Origin: Alloalcanivorax marinus
Lineage (GTDB): Bacteria; Pseudomonadota; Gammaproteobacteria; Pseudomonadales; Alcanivoracaceae
DNA: 64,000 nt
NCBI RefSeq assembly: GCF_016906305.1
Contig: NZ_JADDOL010000005.1
Location: 186,001 to 250,000 of the forward strand
Direction: 5' to 3'
Of this stretch, positions 1 to 8,341 are shown piece by piece. Below the pieces are notes generated by a model. The model was not told where the DNA came from. It was given only the letters and a program-made list of their open reading frames with translations, and made no database searches. The position numbers and the translations under genes were made by a program. The number at the start of each line of letters is the position of its first letter. Positions within the stretch are counted from its first letter, which is position 1.

Positions 1-19
1 CTACTCGCCGCATCCCCCC

Positions 20-370
20 CTAGGCAAGGAACCAGGCCATCAGCGCCGCACCCAGCAACACCCCCACCAGCAGGCCCTGACGAAAAGCCCGGCCACTGTC
101 CGGCTCGCCACGACCCGGCTCGCGGATCCGTTCCCGCAGGGTGGGCGCGGACGCCGGCGGCTGGCTGGCCTCGAAGTCACCGATCACCTGCCGGGCCCGC
201 TGCTCGTCGCCGTCCGCCACCCAGACACTGGCCAGCCCGGCGGCGGGCAGATCGCCGACGCCGCCCTGCAGCATGTCGCCGTTCACCTGCGCCATGATGC
301 CGGCCTGCTCGATCAGCCCCGCCACCATGTGCGCTTCCAAGCCGTCGCGCGCTTCGTAGACCCGTTTCAT
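20..370 (-). CDS. DUF2007 domain protein with C-terminal membrane anchor
   Basis: A 116-residue protein. Residues 1-70 carry the compact DUF2007 fold (putative signal-transducing protein family): it opens MKRVYEA, then has an amphipathic helix ending AGLIEQAGI and the motif [16 protein letters not shown] linker rich in Pro, Arg and Gly follows. Residues 97-115 ([17 protein letters not shown]) form one hydrophobic segment, so the domain should sit on the cytoplasmic face of the inner membrane. No enzymatic residue is recognisable and the biological role of the family is not established. It is transcribed divergently from trmL with about 90 bp between the starts. Family assignment is fairly safe; function is unknown. 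Confidence 0.75.
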   Translation of the reverse strand: MKRVYEARDGLEAHMVAGLIEQAGIMAQVNGDMLQGGVGDLPAAGLASVWVADGDEQRARQVIGDFEASQPPASAPTLRERIREPGRGEPDSGRAFRQGLLVGVLLGAALMAWFLA

Positions 371-459
371 GGCTCCTCCGGCCGCCTGGTCATTCCGCCA
401 TTATCGGCGCCACCGCCAGCGGTTACCATGGGCACCCCCGCCACCTGGTCGACCCCGTT

Positions 460-930
460 ATGCTGCACATCGCCCTGTTCGAACCGGAGATTCCCCCCAA
501 CACCGGCAACATCATCCGGCTGGCCGCCAACACCGGCGCCGCCCTGCATCTGATCGAACCGCTCGGCTTTCAACTGGACGAGAAGCGTCTGCGCCGGGCC
601 GGCCTGGACTACGGCGAGTTCGCGCGGGTGCGGGTGCATCGGGATTACCCGGCCTTTGTGGAGGCCATGGACGGCGCGCGCCAGTTCGCGCTCACCACCA
701 AGGGTGGGCCGGCGCCCAGCCAGGCGGCGTTTCGGGACGGGGATGTGCTGCTGTTCGGGCCGGAGACCCGGGGCCTGCCGGCGGCGATCCTGGAAGGGTT
801 GCCGGCGGAGCGGCGGCTGCGCCTGCCGATGGTGGCGGACAGCCGCAGCCTGAATCTGAGTAACGCGGTGGCCGCCACCCTCTACGAGGCCTGGCGGCAG
901 TTGGGTTATCCTGGATCTGATCGCGGCTAA
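460..930 (+). CDS. trmL: tRNA (cytidine(34)-2'-O)-methyltransferase TrmL
   Basis: A 156-residue SPOUT methyltransferase, the normal length for TrmL (YibK). In E. coli TrmL 2'-O-methylates the wobble base of tRNA-Leu isoacceptors using S-adenosylmethionine. Visible hallmarks are the N-terminal [20 protein letters not shown] motif, the FGPETRGLP motif that starts the trefoil knot, and the C-terminal knot motif [17 protein letters not shown], which binds the cofactor. In E. coli trmL lies next to cysE-gpsA-secB-grxC-yibN; here secB, grxC and the yibN-like gene follow convergently, so the neighbourhood supports orthology. The ATG start gives the canonical [11 protein letters not shown]-terminus. 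Confidence 0.95.
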   Translation: MLHIALFEPEIPPNTGNIIRLAANTGAALHLIEPLGFQLDEKRLRRAGLDYGEFARVRVHRDYPAFVEAMDGARQFALTTKGGPAPSQAAFRDGDVLLFGPETRGLPAAILEGLPAERRLRLPMVADSRSLNLSNAVAATLYEAWRQLGYPGSDRG

Positions 931-978
931 AGCGGATCGCCGCCCGGCCGCTCCCACTTGCTCTGACTGGCGCCGTGG

Positions 979-1037
979 TATCGCGACTAAAGTCGCTCCT
1001 ACACAGCATTTGTAGGAGCGGCTTCAGCCGCGATTAA
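979..1037. repeat. REP-like palindrome between convergent trmL and secB
   Basis: An imperfect palindrome: ATCGCGACTAAAGTCGCTCCTACA faces TGTAGGAGCGGCTTCAGCCGCGATTAA around a short ACAGCATT centre. The TGTAGGAGCGGCTT core with a GCGA tail is the typical form of Pseudomonas-type repetitive extragenic palindromes. It lies between two convergent genes, where it may also act as a bidirectional transcription barrier. A degraded partner (GATCGCGGCTAAAGC ... GCTCCCAC) is visible just upstream, around 917-958. Confidence 0.75.
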
Positions 1038-1047
1038 CGGGCGGTGG

Positions 1048-1509
1048 TTACTGCACCGTGGCGGCGCCGGCCTGCTGCTGCTCACGTTGCTGCAGGTACA
1101 GCGCCTCGAAATTGATCGGCTGCAGCAGCATCTGCGGGAAGGAGCCCTTGGCGACCAGGTCGGACACCACCTCGCGGGCATAGGGGAACAGCAGGTTCGG
1201 GCAGTAGGCGCCCAGCAGCTGCTCGCGCTCCTCGCCTTCGATGCCGGCGATGGTGAAGATGCCGGCCTGCTTCAATTCCACCAGGTAGAAGGTTTTCTGC
1301 TCGTCCTCGGATTTGGCGGTCACCGTGACGGTGATTTCCACCTCGTATTCATTGCCCTCGCCCAGGCGGCGGGCGGCGCTGTTCAGCTGCACGTTCATCT
1401 TCGGCTTCCACTCCTGGAGGAAGATGTCCGGCGCCCCCGGGCATTCGAAGGAGGTGTCCTTCAGATAGACACGCTGCAACTGGAAGGTTTTCTTCTGTTC
1501 TTCGGCCAT
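1048..1509 (-). CDS. secB: Protein-export chaperone SecB
   Basis: A 153-residue SecB, the usual length. SecB is a cytoplasmic tetramer that holds preproteins unfolded and delivers them to SecA. The N-terminal half shows the expected F-QRVYLKDTSFE strand and the central segment contains GIFTIAGIE. The family signature LLGAYCPNLLFPYARE is complete, followed by VSDLVAKGSFPQMLLQPINFEALY. The Gln/Ala-rich tail is as in other SecB proteins. It is the last gene of a rhodanese-grxC-secB run with very short gaps, so all three are probably co-transcribed. In E. coli gpsA and cysE follow secB; here they are absent and a repetitive palindrome and trmL come next. Confidence 0.97.
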   Translation of the reverse strand: MAEEQKKTFQLQRVYLKDTSFECPGAPDIFLQEWKPKMNVQLNSAARRLGEGNEYEVEITVTVTAKSEDEQKTFYLVELKQAGIFTIAGIEGEEREQLLGAYCPNLLFPYAREVVSDLVAKGSFPQMLLQPINFEALYLQQREQQQAGAATVQ

Positions 1510-1521
1510 GGTCCTTCTCCG

Positions 1522-1776
1522 TTAGCTGTCGGCGAGCAGGGAGTCCAGTTCCCCCGCCCGCTCCAATGCGAAAAGTTCATCGCAACCGCCCACGTGGCGG
1601 TCGCCGATCCAGATTTGCGGCACCGTGCGGCGGCCGCTGCGCGTCATCATCTCCTGGCGGGCGCCGGGCTCACGGTCCACGTCGATCTCGTGCACGGTGG
1701 CGCCCTTGGCGGCCAACAGACGCTTGGCGCGCACGCAGAACGGGCACCAGGCGGTGCTGTACAGCGTGACCGTCAC
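1522..1776 (-). CDS. grxC: Glutaredoxin 3 (GrxC)
   Basis: An 84-residue glutaredoxin of the GrxC type. The dithiol active site is CPFC at residues 12-15 (WCPFC; E. coli GrxC has CPYC). The cis-proline motif (TVPQIWIGD) and the GG-D glutathione-binding motif (VGGCDEL) follow at the expected positions. It should reduce protein disulfides and glutathione mixed disulfides in the cytoplasm. The gene starts two bases before the end of the upstream rhodanese gene region and is followed within 12 bp by secB, matching the conserved yibN-grxC-secB block of enterobacteria. Confidence 0.95.
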   Translation of the reverse strand: MTVTLYSTAWCPFCVRAKRLLAAKGATVHEIDVDREPGARQEMMTRSGRRTVPQIWIGDRHVGGCDELFALERAGELDSLLADS

Positions 1777-1778
1777 GA

Positions 1779-2195
1779 TCAGCCCTTGGCGACCGGCAGG
1801 CCGTCGTTGCGCCAGGCGGTGACGCCGCCCTGCATGCGGTACAGCTCGGCGAAGCCCTTGCCGCGCAGCTGGCGGCCCAGGTGCGACGCCTGGTTGCCCA
1901 TCTTGCAGGTGAGGATAAGAGGTTTATCCTTGTGCCGCTCCAGCTCGCCCATGCGGTCGGTGGCCTGGCTCGCCGGGATGTTCAGGCTACCCGGGATATG
2001 GCCGGCACGAAACTCGTCGGCGGGGCGCAGGTCCACGATCACGGCGTCCTTCTGGTTGACCAGATTGGTGGCCTGCTGGGGCGAGATCGGGTTGCCGCCG
2101 CGCCGCGACTCGATCACGAAGAACACCGCCCACAGCAGAAAGAAGGCGGAAACCAGGAGATAATGGTTGCTGGCGAATTCGATCAGACGATCCAT
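1779..2195 (-). CDS. Membrane-anchored rhodanese-like protein (YibN type)
   Basis: About 138 residues from the ATG at 2195 (MDRLIEFASNHYLL), chosen over a longer upstream reading because an AGGA ribosome-binding site lies just before it and because it gives a clean N-terminus. Residues 10-30 form one transmembrane helix. The rest is a single rhodanese domain with the VIVDLRPADEFRAGHIPGS motif and a putative catalytic cysteine in LILTCKMGNQA, so sulfurtransferase activity is possible, though the loop differs from classical CRxGxR. It heads the yibN-grxC-secB set and is divergent from envC with about 90 bp between them, which must contain both promoters. Confidence 0.9.
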   Translation of the reverse strand: MDRLIEFASNHYLLVSAFFLLWAVFFVIESRRGGNPISPQQATNLVNQKDAVIVDLRPADEFRAGHIPGSLNIPASQATDRMGELERHKDKPLILTCKMGNQASHLGRQLRGKGFAELYRMQGGVTAWRNDGLPVAKG

Positions 2196-2287
2196 ACGGG
2201 GTCCTGTTAGCGCTGGCGCCGTCTTGCCGGCGGAAAATCGGCGCCAAGTATACACATCACCGGTCGGTTAAGGTAAAACCCGCAGCC

Positions 2288-3439
2288 ATGAAGCCGCTTT
2301 TTCTGCTATTTCTGATCTTGCCCGTGCTGGCCCGCGCGGAGTCGCCCAGCGAAGCCGACCTGGACAAGCTCAAGGACCGTATCGAGACCCTGTCCGCCGA
2401 GCAACAGCGCGAGGCCGAGCAGCGCGACGACCTGCAGACCCGCCTGCGCGAGACCGAGACCCGGGTCGGCGAACTGGCCCGGGAGGGCCGCCGCCTGGAA
2501 CGGGAGGCCGCCGCCGCCCGCCAGCGGCTGGACAAGGTGGAAGCCGACCAGGCGCGGCTGGCGGCGGAGAAGAAAACCCAGCTCACCTGGCTGGCGCGCA
2601 CCGTCCGCGCCAGCTACCAGAGCGGCCGGGAAGCCCGCATCAAGCTGCTGCTCAACCAGGAGGAACCGGACCGCATCGCCCGGCTGCTGCGCTATCAGGA
2701 GTATTTCCAGCGCGCCCGCACCGACCGGCTGGCCTCCCTGGAAGGGGAACTGGTGGAGCTGCGCCGGGTGGCCGAGCAGGTGGCCAGCGCCCGCGCCGAC
2801 CTGCTCGACCGCCGCACCCGGCTGGCGGACAGCAAAAAGGAACTGGAAGCGGCGTCCAAACAGCGCGAGCAGGCGCTGGCCAAGCTGGACCGCTCGATCA
2901 AGCAGCGCGGCGGCGACATCGACCGCCTCAAGGCGGACCAGCAACGGCTGGAGAAGCTGCTCGCCGACATGCAGCGCAGCATGCCGTCGATCCCGCCGGC
3001 GGACCGGGGCGAGCCGTTCGGCACCCTGGCCGGCAAGCTGCCCTGGCCGGTGCCCGGCCAGGTGGTGTCCAGTTTCCATTCCGCCCGTGAAGGCAAGCTG
3101 CGCTGGGAAGGGGTGGTGCTGGCCGCCGACGAGGGCGCGCCGGTGCGCGCCATTCACCCGGGCCGGGTGGTGTTCGCCGACTGGATGCGCGGCTATGGCC
3201 TGCTCACCATCGTCGATCACGGCGGCGGTTACCTGACCCTTTACGGCTACGCCCAGAGCCTGCTGCGCGACGTGGGCGAATGGGTGGCGGCCGGCGATCC
3301 GCTGGCCCTGGCGGGCCGCTCCGGCGGCAACGCCAGCAGCGGTCTGTACTTCGAAATCCGCCGCAAGGGCGAGGTGGTGAACCCGGCGCGCTGGTGCGAC
3401 CGCCGTGTTACACTGCCGCCCATTGCCCGCAATGACTGA
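2288..3439 (+). CDS. envC: Murein hydrolase activator EnvC
   Basis: A 383-residue periplasmic protein. Residues 1-18 are a signal peptide ending ARA-ES. Residues 20-235 are long charged coiled coil (FtsEX-interacting region in E. coli), and residues 260-375 form a LytM/M23 domain. The LytM domain lacks the metal ligands of active peptidases: the HxxxD element is replaced by LRWEGVVL and the HxH element by GLYFEIR. This is diagnostic of EnvC-type activators that switch on AmiA/AmiB amidases at the division site rather than cutting peptidoglycan themselves. It is followed by ctpA and a yibQ-like gene in the same direction, paralleling E. coli envC-yibQ. Confidence 0.92.
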   Translation: MKPLFLLFLILPVLARAESPSEADLDKLKDRIETLSAEQQREAEQRDDLQTRLRETETRVGELAREGRRLEREAAAARQRLDKVEADQARLAAEKKTQLTWLARTVRASYQSGREARIKLLLNQEEPDRIARLLRYQEYFQRARTDRLASLEGELVELRRVAEQVASARADLLDRRTRLADSKKELEAASKQREQALAKLDRSIKQRGGDIDRLKADQQRLEKLLADMQRSMPSIPPADRGEPFGTLAGKLPWPVPGQVVSSFHSAREGKLRWEGVVLAADEGAPVRAIHPGRVVFADWMRGYGLLTIVDHGGGYLTLYGYAQSLLRDVGEWVAAGDPLALAGRSGGNASSGLYFEIRRKGEVVNPARWCDRRVTLPPIARND

Positions 3440-3478
3440 CACGCTCCCGGGACCGGAGCGCCCGAATTGGGGAAACAC

Positions 3479-4789
3479 ATGCTGAAAACCTCCCGTCTTG
3501 TTTTGCGCTGCGCGCTGGCCACCCTGGTATTCATTGCCCCGACCGGCCAGGCCCGGGATGCGCAAACCGATCAGCTGGCCGAACAGGACGGCGTGCCGGT
3601 CACCGAACTGCGGGCCTTCGCCGAGGTGCTGGAGCGGGTACGCGGCGCCTATGTGCAGGAGGTGGACGAGAAGGAACTGATCCAGGCGGCGATCCGCGGC
3701 ATGCTCATGGAGCTGGACCCGCACTCCGCCTATCTGACCCCGGACCAGTTCGAGGACCTGCAATCCAGCACCACCGGCGAGTTCGGCGGCCTGGGCCTGG
3801 AAGTCACCATGGAGGAAGGCTTCGTCAAGGTGGTGGCGCCCATCGACGACTCCCCCGCCAGCCGCGCCGGCCTGCGGGCCGGTGACCTGATCCTCAAGAT
3901 CGACGACACCTTCACCAAGGGCATCGGCCTGGCCGACGCGGTGGAACTGATGCGCGGCGAAGCGGGCACCGAGGTGACCCTGTCGGTGCTCAGCGAGGGC
4001 GACGAGAAGCCGCGCACGGTGACCCTGAAGCGCGACCGCATCCAGGTGGAAAGCGTGAAAAGCGAACAGCTGGAGCCCGGCTACGGCTACCTGCGCATTT
4101 CCCAATTCCAGAGCCGCACCGGCCAGGACGCCCAGCGGGCCCTGGAGAAGATGGCCTCCGACGGCCAGCTGCGCGGTCTGATCCTGGACCTGCGCAACAA
4201 TCCCGGCGGCGTGCTGGGCGGGGCGGTGGAAGTGGCCGACCTGTTCCTCAACAGCGGCCTGATCGTCTATACCCAGGGCCGCGACCCGCAAAGCCGCAAC
4301 GACTACAACGCCACCCCCGGCGACCTGCTCGGCGGCCTGCCGCTGGTGGTGCTGGTCAACGGCGGTTCCGCCTCGGCCTCGGAGATCGTCGCCGGCGCCC
4401 TGCAGGACCAGGGCCGCGCCGTGGTGGTGGGCACCCGCACCTTCGGCAAGGGCTCGGTGCAGACGGTACTGCCGATCAGCGGCGACGCCGCGCTGAAACT
4501 GACCACCGCCCGCTATTACACGCCGGACGGCCGCTCCATCCAGGCCGACGGCATCCACCCGGACATTCCGGTGGAAGTGGCCAGCGTGGAGCTGCTGCAG
4601 GAGAACCGGCCACGGGAGTCGGACCTGCCCCACCACCTGCTCAACCAGCGTGACGAGGAAGCCCGCGCCGGCGACCGGGAAGCGCCGCTGGCCAGCCGCG
4701 ACTATCCGCTGTCCCAGGCCCTGTCGATCCTCAAGGGCATCAACCTGGCCGAGCGCCGCCGGGCCGGCGACGACACCGAACAACGGTGA
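3479..4789 (+). CDS. ctpA: S41 family C-terminal processing peptidase (CtpA)
   Basis: A 436-residue periplasmic serine protease. The ATG at 3479 is preferred over an in-frame TTG 12 bases upstream because GGGGAAA then sits at ribosome-binding distance. Residues 1-24 are a signal peptide. A PDZ domain spans about residues 90-175 (GGLGLEV...AGLRAGDLILKID). The S41 catalytic domain follows, with the serine in GGSASASEI and the lysine in RTFGKGSVQ forming the Ser-Lys dyad. CtpA proteases trim lipoproteins and peptidoglycan hydrolases. In Pseudomonas, CtpA degrades cell-wall hydrolases, which fits its place directly between envC and the yibQ-like gene. Its stop overlaps the next start by 4 bp, so translation is probably coupled. 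Confidence 0.93.
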   Translation: MLKTSRLVLRCALATLVFIAPTGQARDAQTDQLAEQDGVPVTELRAFAEVLERVRGAYVQEVDEKELIQAAIRGMLMELDPHSAYLTPDQFEDLQSSTTGEFGGLGLEVTMEEGFVKVVAPIDDSPASRAGLRAGDLILKIDDTFTKGIGLADAVELMRGEAGTEVTLSVLSEGDEKPRTVTLKRDRIQVESVKSEQLEPGYGYLRISQFQSRTGQDAQRALEKMASDGQLRGLILDLRNNPGGVLGGAVEVADLFLNSGLIVYTQGRDPQSRNDYNATPGDLLGGLPLVVLVNGGSASASEIVAGALQDQGRAVVVGTRTFGKGSVQTVLPISGDAALKLTTARYYTPDGRSIQADGIHPDIPVEVASVELLQENRPRESDLPHHLLNQRDEEARAGDREAPLASRDYPLSQALSILKGINLAERRRAGDDTEQR

Positions 4790-5559
4790 GGCGCGCCGCC
4801 ACCCGGGTGGCGGCGCTGTGCCTGATGCTGCTGGCCGGGTCGGCCGCGGCGGCGCCGCGCATCGCCATTATCATCGATGATCTGGGCTACAACCGGGCCG
4901 CCGGCGAAGCGGTGCTGGCGCTGCCGGCGCCGCTGACCTGCGCGGTGATTCCGGAAACGCCCCACGGCCGGCGCCTGGCCCGGGAAGCGGCCGCCGCCGG
5001 CAAGGAAGTGATGATCCACCTGCCCATGGCCACCCTGGATGCCCGCCGGCTGGACGCGGGCGCGCTCCACGACGGCATGAGCGAGGCCCAGATCGGCGCC
5101 GTGCTGGACCGCGCCCAGCGCGCCCTGCCCGACGCCCGCGGCCTCAACAATCACATGGGCAGCGCCCTCACCGCCGAGGCGGAGCCGATGCGCCGGCTGA
5201 TGGAGCAGTTGCGCCACCGCCATTTGTATTTCATCGACAGCCGCACCAACGCCGCCACCGTGGCCGAGCGCAGCGCCCGCCAGGCGGGCCTGGCCGCCGG
5301 CCGCCGCGACGTGTTCCTGGACAACCAGCGCGACCTGCTGCACATCAATGCCCAGTTCAACCGGCTGCTGCGGCTGGCCCGCCGCCACGGCCAGGCCATC
5401 GCCATCGGCCATCCCTATCCGGAAACCCTGGATTATCTGCGGCAGGTGCTGCCACTGCTGGAGCAGGCCGGCGTGCGGCTGGTGCCGGTGTCGCAGTTGC
5501 TGACCGCCCCGGTGGCCACCGCCGGGGCGGCGGCGCGGCCGGGGCGCGAAAACGGCTAG
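4786..5559 (+). CDS. Divergent polysaccharide deacetylase family protein (YibQ-like)
   Basis: A 257-residue protein starting with GTG inside the GTGA overlap with ctpA. Residues 1-21 are a signal peptide (VAALCLMLLAGSAAAAP). The body is the divergent polysaccharide deacetylase domain (YibQ, DUF610): it starts PRIAIIIDDLGYN with the conserved Asp pair, then has AVIPETPHG, EVMIHLPM and GLNNHMGS, and a C-terminal AIGHPYPETLDYL. The fold is NodB-like, but the exact substrate of YibQ proteins is unknown. The periplasmic location and the envC-ctpA context suggest a role in cell-wall remodelling. It ends 4 bp into the convergent transporter gene. Confidence 0.88.
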   Translation: MRRAATRVAALCLMLLAGSAAAAPRIAIIIDDLGYNRAAGEAVLALPAPLTCAVIPETPHGRRLAREAAAAGKEVMIHLPMATLDARRLDAGALHDGMSEAQIGAVLDRAQRALPDARGLNNHMGSALTAEAEPMRRLMEQLRHRHLYFIDSRTNAATVAERSARQAGLAAGRRDVFLDNQRDLLHINAQFNRLLRLARRHGQAIAIGHPYPETLDYLRQVLPLLEQAGVRLVPVSQLLTAPVATAGAAARPGRENG

Positions 5560-6437
5560 CGGGCCGGGGCGGCGCGGCCGATGCCGGTGAGCCGGCTGTA
5601 GCCGAGCATCAGGAAGCCAAACAGGAACATGAGCACGCCGTACACCGCCGCCGGCACCGACATGGCGTCGGAGTGCAGCAGGGTCAGGGTCACCATCAGC
5701 CCCAGGGTGCCGTTCTTGATGCCCAGCTCGATGGCCACGGTGAACGCCTGGGGCCGGTCCAGACCGAGCAGCCGGCCGCCCACCATGCCCAGCACCAGGC
5801 CGATCACGTTGAGCAACACCACCGCCAGACCGCCCTGACGCAGCAGCACCAGGGCTTCCTCGCCCAGATCCACCAGCAACAGAGCGATCACCAGGATCAG
5901 CACCAGCAAGCCGAACACGCTGACCAGCTTCTCACCCTTCTCCGCCCAGTGGCGTTTGAAATGACGGATGGTCATGCCGATGGCCACCGGCACCAGGATG
6001 ATCACCAACAGGGTCAGGATGGTGCGCAGCACCGGCAGCTCCAGCACCCGGCTGCTGTCCTGGAAGTGGCCCAGGGCCCAGCTGGTGAACATGGGCAGGG
6101 TGACGATGGTGATCAGGCTGGCGGCCACCGTGAGCACGATGGACAGGGCCACGTCGCCGCGCCCCAGAAAGGCGAACAGATTGGAGGTGGTGCCGCCCGG
6201 GCAGGCGGCGATGATCACCAGCCCCACCGCCAGCGCCGGCGACAGGTCCAGGCTCACCGCCAGGCCCACGCCCACCAGCGGCAGCAGCACGATCTGCGCC
6301 ACCAGGCCGAACACGGTGGCGCGCGGCGCCACCAGCACTTCGCGGAAATCCCGGGGCGTCAGGGTCAGGCCCATGCCCACCATGATCAGAAACAGGGCGG
6401 CGGGCAGTCCCACGGAAATCAGAGCGGCCTGGTCCAT
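5556..6437 (-). CDS. Bile acid:sodium symporter (BASS) family transporter
   Basis: A 293-residue integral membrane protein with about nine to ten hydrophobic helices and no signal peptide. BASS hallmarks are MVGMGLTLTPRDF near residue 20, the ACPGGTTSNLFAFLGRGDVALS segment that forms a sodium-site crossover helix, and a second crossover in AIELGIKNGTLGLMV. Family members carry organic anions or keto acids with sodium, and substrate cannot be read from sequence. It stands alone between convergent yibQ and the secreted repeat-protein gene, and its stop overlaps yibQ by 4 bp. Confidence 0.88.
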   Translation of the reverse strand: MDQAALISVGLPAALFLIMVGMGLTLTPRDFREVLVAPRATVFGLVAQIVLLPLVGVGLAVSLDLSPALAVGLVIIAACPGGTTSNLFAFLGRGDVALSIVLTVAASLITIVTLPMFTSWALGHFQDSSRVLELPVLRTILTLLVIILVPVAIGMTIRHFKRHWAEKGEKLVSVFGLLVLILVIALLLVDLGEEALVLLRQGGLAVVLLNVIGLVLGMVGGRLLGLDRPQAFTVAIELGIKNGTLGLMVTLTLLHSDAMSVPAAVYGVLMFLFGFLMLGYSRLTGIGRAAPAR

Positions 6438-6506
6438 GCGTTGTTCCTCGTTCTTTTATCGCGTTGTTGTTATGGAACGATCGTACCTTAGCCGGCCGCT
6501 CCGGGG

Positions 6507-8300
6507 CTATTGCGCCGAATGGGACTGCATCAGGTATTCCCAGGTATTGTTGCGCCGCATCGGGAAGCCGATCCAGCCCGCCCGTGGGGCACGGGCGTGG
6601 CGCGGCTCGCCGGGCTCGGCGGTGTCACCCGGGCCGGCCAGGGCCACCAGCTCGGTGAACCAGGTGGCGGCGTTGTCCAGCAGCTGCTCCGCCGGGCGCC
6701 CCAGCAGGTTCGGGTCACCGGATTCCACGTGTGCCTTGAGCACCACCCGGCCGGCCTCCGGCGCGTACCACAGCAGCTCCCGGGTGAAGCCGTCCACCTG
6801 CCCGTCGCCGCCGTTCTCGATGCGCTCCAGAGCGTCGCCTTCGCCGCTGGCCTGATCCTTGCGCCAGGCGATCTCGCGGCTGATGCGCAGCGCCTTGAAG
6901 GTGCCGGCGCCCACCTGGATGGTTTCCACCGCGCTGACCTTGCTGGTGGTTTCGGTGCGGTAGCGGTACTGCCAGTGGGCGCCGTCCGCGGCCGGCACCT
7001 GGACGATATCCTCGGTGCGGTAGTGCCACACGTCCCCGGGGTGCAGGGGGAAGCGCAGCATCGGGCCGTCTTCCTGATCCACCGGCTGATAGCGGTCCAG
7101 GTCCTCTTCCAGGGTGGCTTCGCCGCCCCCCACCTCATAGCGGGCCAGGTCGCCGTCCTTTCCGGTCAGGGTGAGCGCCACCGGCTCCGCGTCGTTGAAC
7201 TGGTACAGCCAGGTGGTGCCCACCTCGGGCAGAGTGCGCGCCACTTCCTGGAACGCCTCCGGCACGCCGGGTTTGCCGTCGTCGTCGAGGACCACCAGAT
7301 CGGCGCCGATTTGATAGCCGCCCTGGTGCTCGCCGTTGTCGTCGTAGCGGGTCACGGTCACCTGGCCGCTGTCCGGGTCCACCTCGAACCAGCGACCCAC
7401 CGGCTGGTCATTCCGGTAGAAACCCCGGGCCAGCCAGGTGTCGCCGCGCCGGCGGGTGAACTCACCTTCCCGTTTGCCGTCGCGATAGTGATCCACCTGG
7501 CGCACGCCATCGTCGTCGGTGAAAATCTGCTCGCCGTCCTGTTCGTATTCCGGCAGCAAACGGCGCTCCCGCGACACCAGCTCGCCGCTCTCGTTGAAGC
7601 GCTCGCGCACGGACCAGGTGTCCGCCAGGTCCGTGGTAAGCCGCTCCACCACCCGGCCTTCCTTCAGTTCCTCACTGACACGGGTGGCGTCGTCCGTCAC
7701 ACGGCGCCGGGTCAGCTCGCCCGCCGCGTCATAGCTCAGCTGCACCTGGCGGACACCGCCACCGTCCGCGGGCTCGGAGTACTCGCTCAGCATCAGCGTG
7801 CCGTCTTTCCGGTACTGCTTCTGGCGGTTGGTGCGCCCGCCCTTGTCCGGCAGGTTTTCCAGAGCCACCCCGCCGTCTTCGTGGAAGCCCTTGAGTACCC
7901 GATAGCCGCCCGGATTGAAGTCACGGACTTCGCGCACCTGGCCGTTCTCCCAGTACAGGGTGGCGCGGCCGTCGATCCGGCCCTGGTCGCTGTAGCGGCC
8001 CTCCATGCGCGGCTGGCCGTTGTCGTAGTAGTAGGTGAAGGGACCGCGCCGGTTGCTGTCGTCGAGCAGGTCCTCCGCGTCCGGATCGGCGATCCGGCCT
8101 TTGAAATAAAGGGTGCCGTCGGCCTTGTCGACCACCACCCGCCAGCCGCCCTCCCCCTGTTCCAGCGGCCAGTGCAGCTGGTAATACGGCTCGCCGTCGG
8201 TGAACAGCATGTTGCCGTCCAGCGCGCGGGTATCGGCACCGGCCAGCGCGCTCAGCAGTAAAGCAAACAGGCCGGTCAGGATCGGGAGTCGGTGAAACAT
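6507..8300 (-). CDS. Secreted YwqK/MORN-like repeat protein of unknown function
   Basis: About 597 residues from the ATG at 8300 (MFHRLPILTG); the site AAGGAAGG lies six bases upstream, ruling against longer starts. Residues 1-22 are a signal peptide (LLLSALAG-AD). The N-terminal half carries repeated Y-x-N-G-Q units (YYDNGQPRMEGRY, YWENGQVREVRDF, KQYRKDGTLMLSEY, DNGEHQGGY), the pattern annotated as YwqK or MORN-like repeats. The C-terminal 220 residues are non-repetitive and acidic, with FPLHPGDVWHYRTED and a GAGTFKALRISREI motif. There is no adjacent toxin, so the common antitoxin label is not supported. It is probably periplasmic or outer-membrane associated, with unknown function. Confidence 0.7.
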   Translation of the reverse strand: MFHRLPILTGLFALLLSALAGADTRALDGNMLFTDGEPYYQLHWPLEQGEGGWRVVVDKADGTLYFKGRIADPDAEDLLDDSNRRGPFTYYYDNGQPRMEGRYSDQGRIDGRATLYWENGQVREVRDFNPGGYRVLKGFHEDGGVALENLPDKGGRTNRQKQYRKDGTLMLSEYSEPADGGGVRQVQLSYDAAGELTRRRVTDDATRVSEELKEGRVVERLTTDLADTWSVRERFNESGELVSRERRLLPEYEQDGEQIFTDDDGVRQVDHYRDGKREGEFTRRRGDTWLARGFYRNDQPVGRWFEVDPDSGQVTVTRYDDNGEHQGGYQIGADLVVLDDDGKPGVPEAFQEVARTLPEVGTTWLYQFNDAEPVALTLTGKDGDLARYEVGGGEATLEEDLDRYQPVDQEDGPMLRFPLHPGDVWHYRTEDIVQVPAADGAHWQYRYRTETTSKVSAVETIQVGAGTFKALRISREIAWRKDQASGEGDALERIENGGDGQVDGFTRELLWYAPEAGRVVLKAHVESGDPNLLGRPAEQLLDNAATWFTELVALAGPGDTAEPGEPRHARAPRAGWIGFPMRRNNTWEYLMQSHSAQ

Positions 8301-8341
8301 GGGCATCCTTCCTTGAAGCGGAACCATCGGGATCGGGAAAT

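Noticed and set aside
2306..4783. An 825-codon open frame on the minus strand opposite envC and ctpA
   Set aside because: It is antisense to two well-defined genes, has strongly Gln/Ala/Gly/His-biased low-complexity composition and no domain. Long antisense frames are expected in high-GC coding DNA.
6507..8300. Toxin-antitoxin module at the YwqK-like gene
   Set aside because: The protein has a signal peptide and repeats but no neighbouring toxin gene; the antitoxin label is a family name only.
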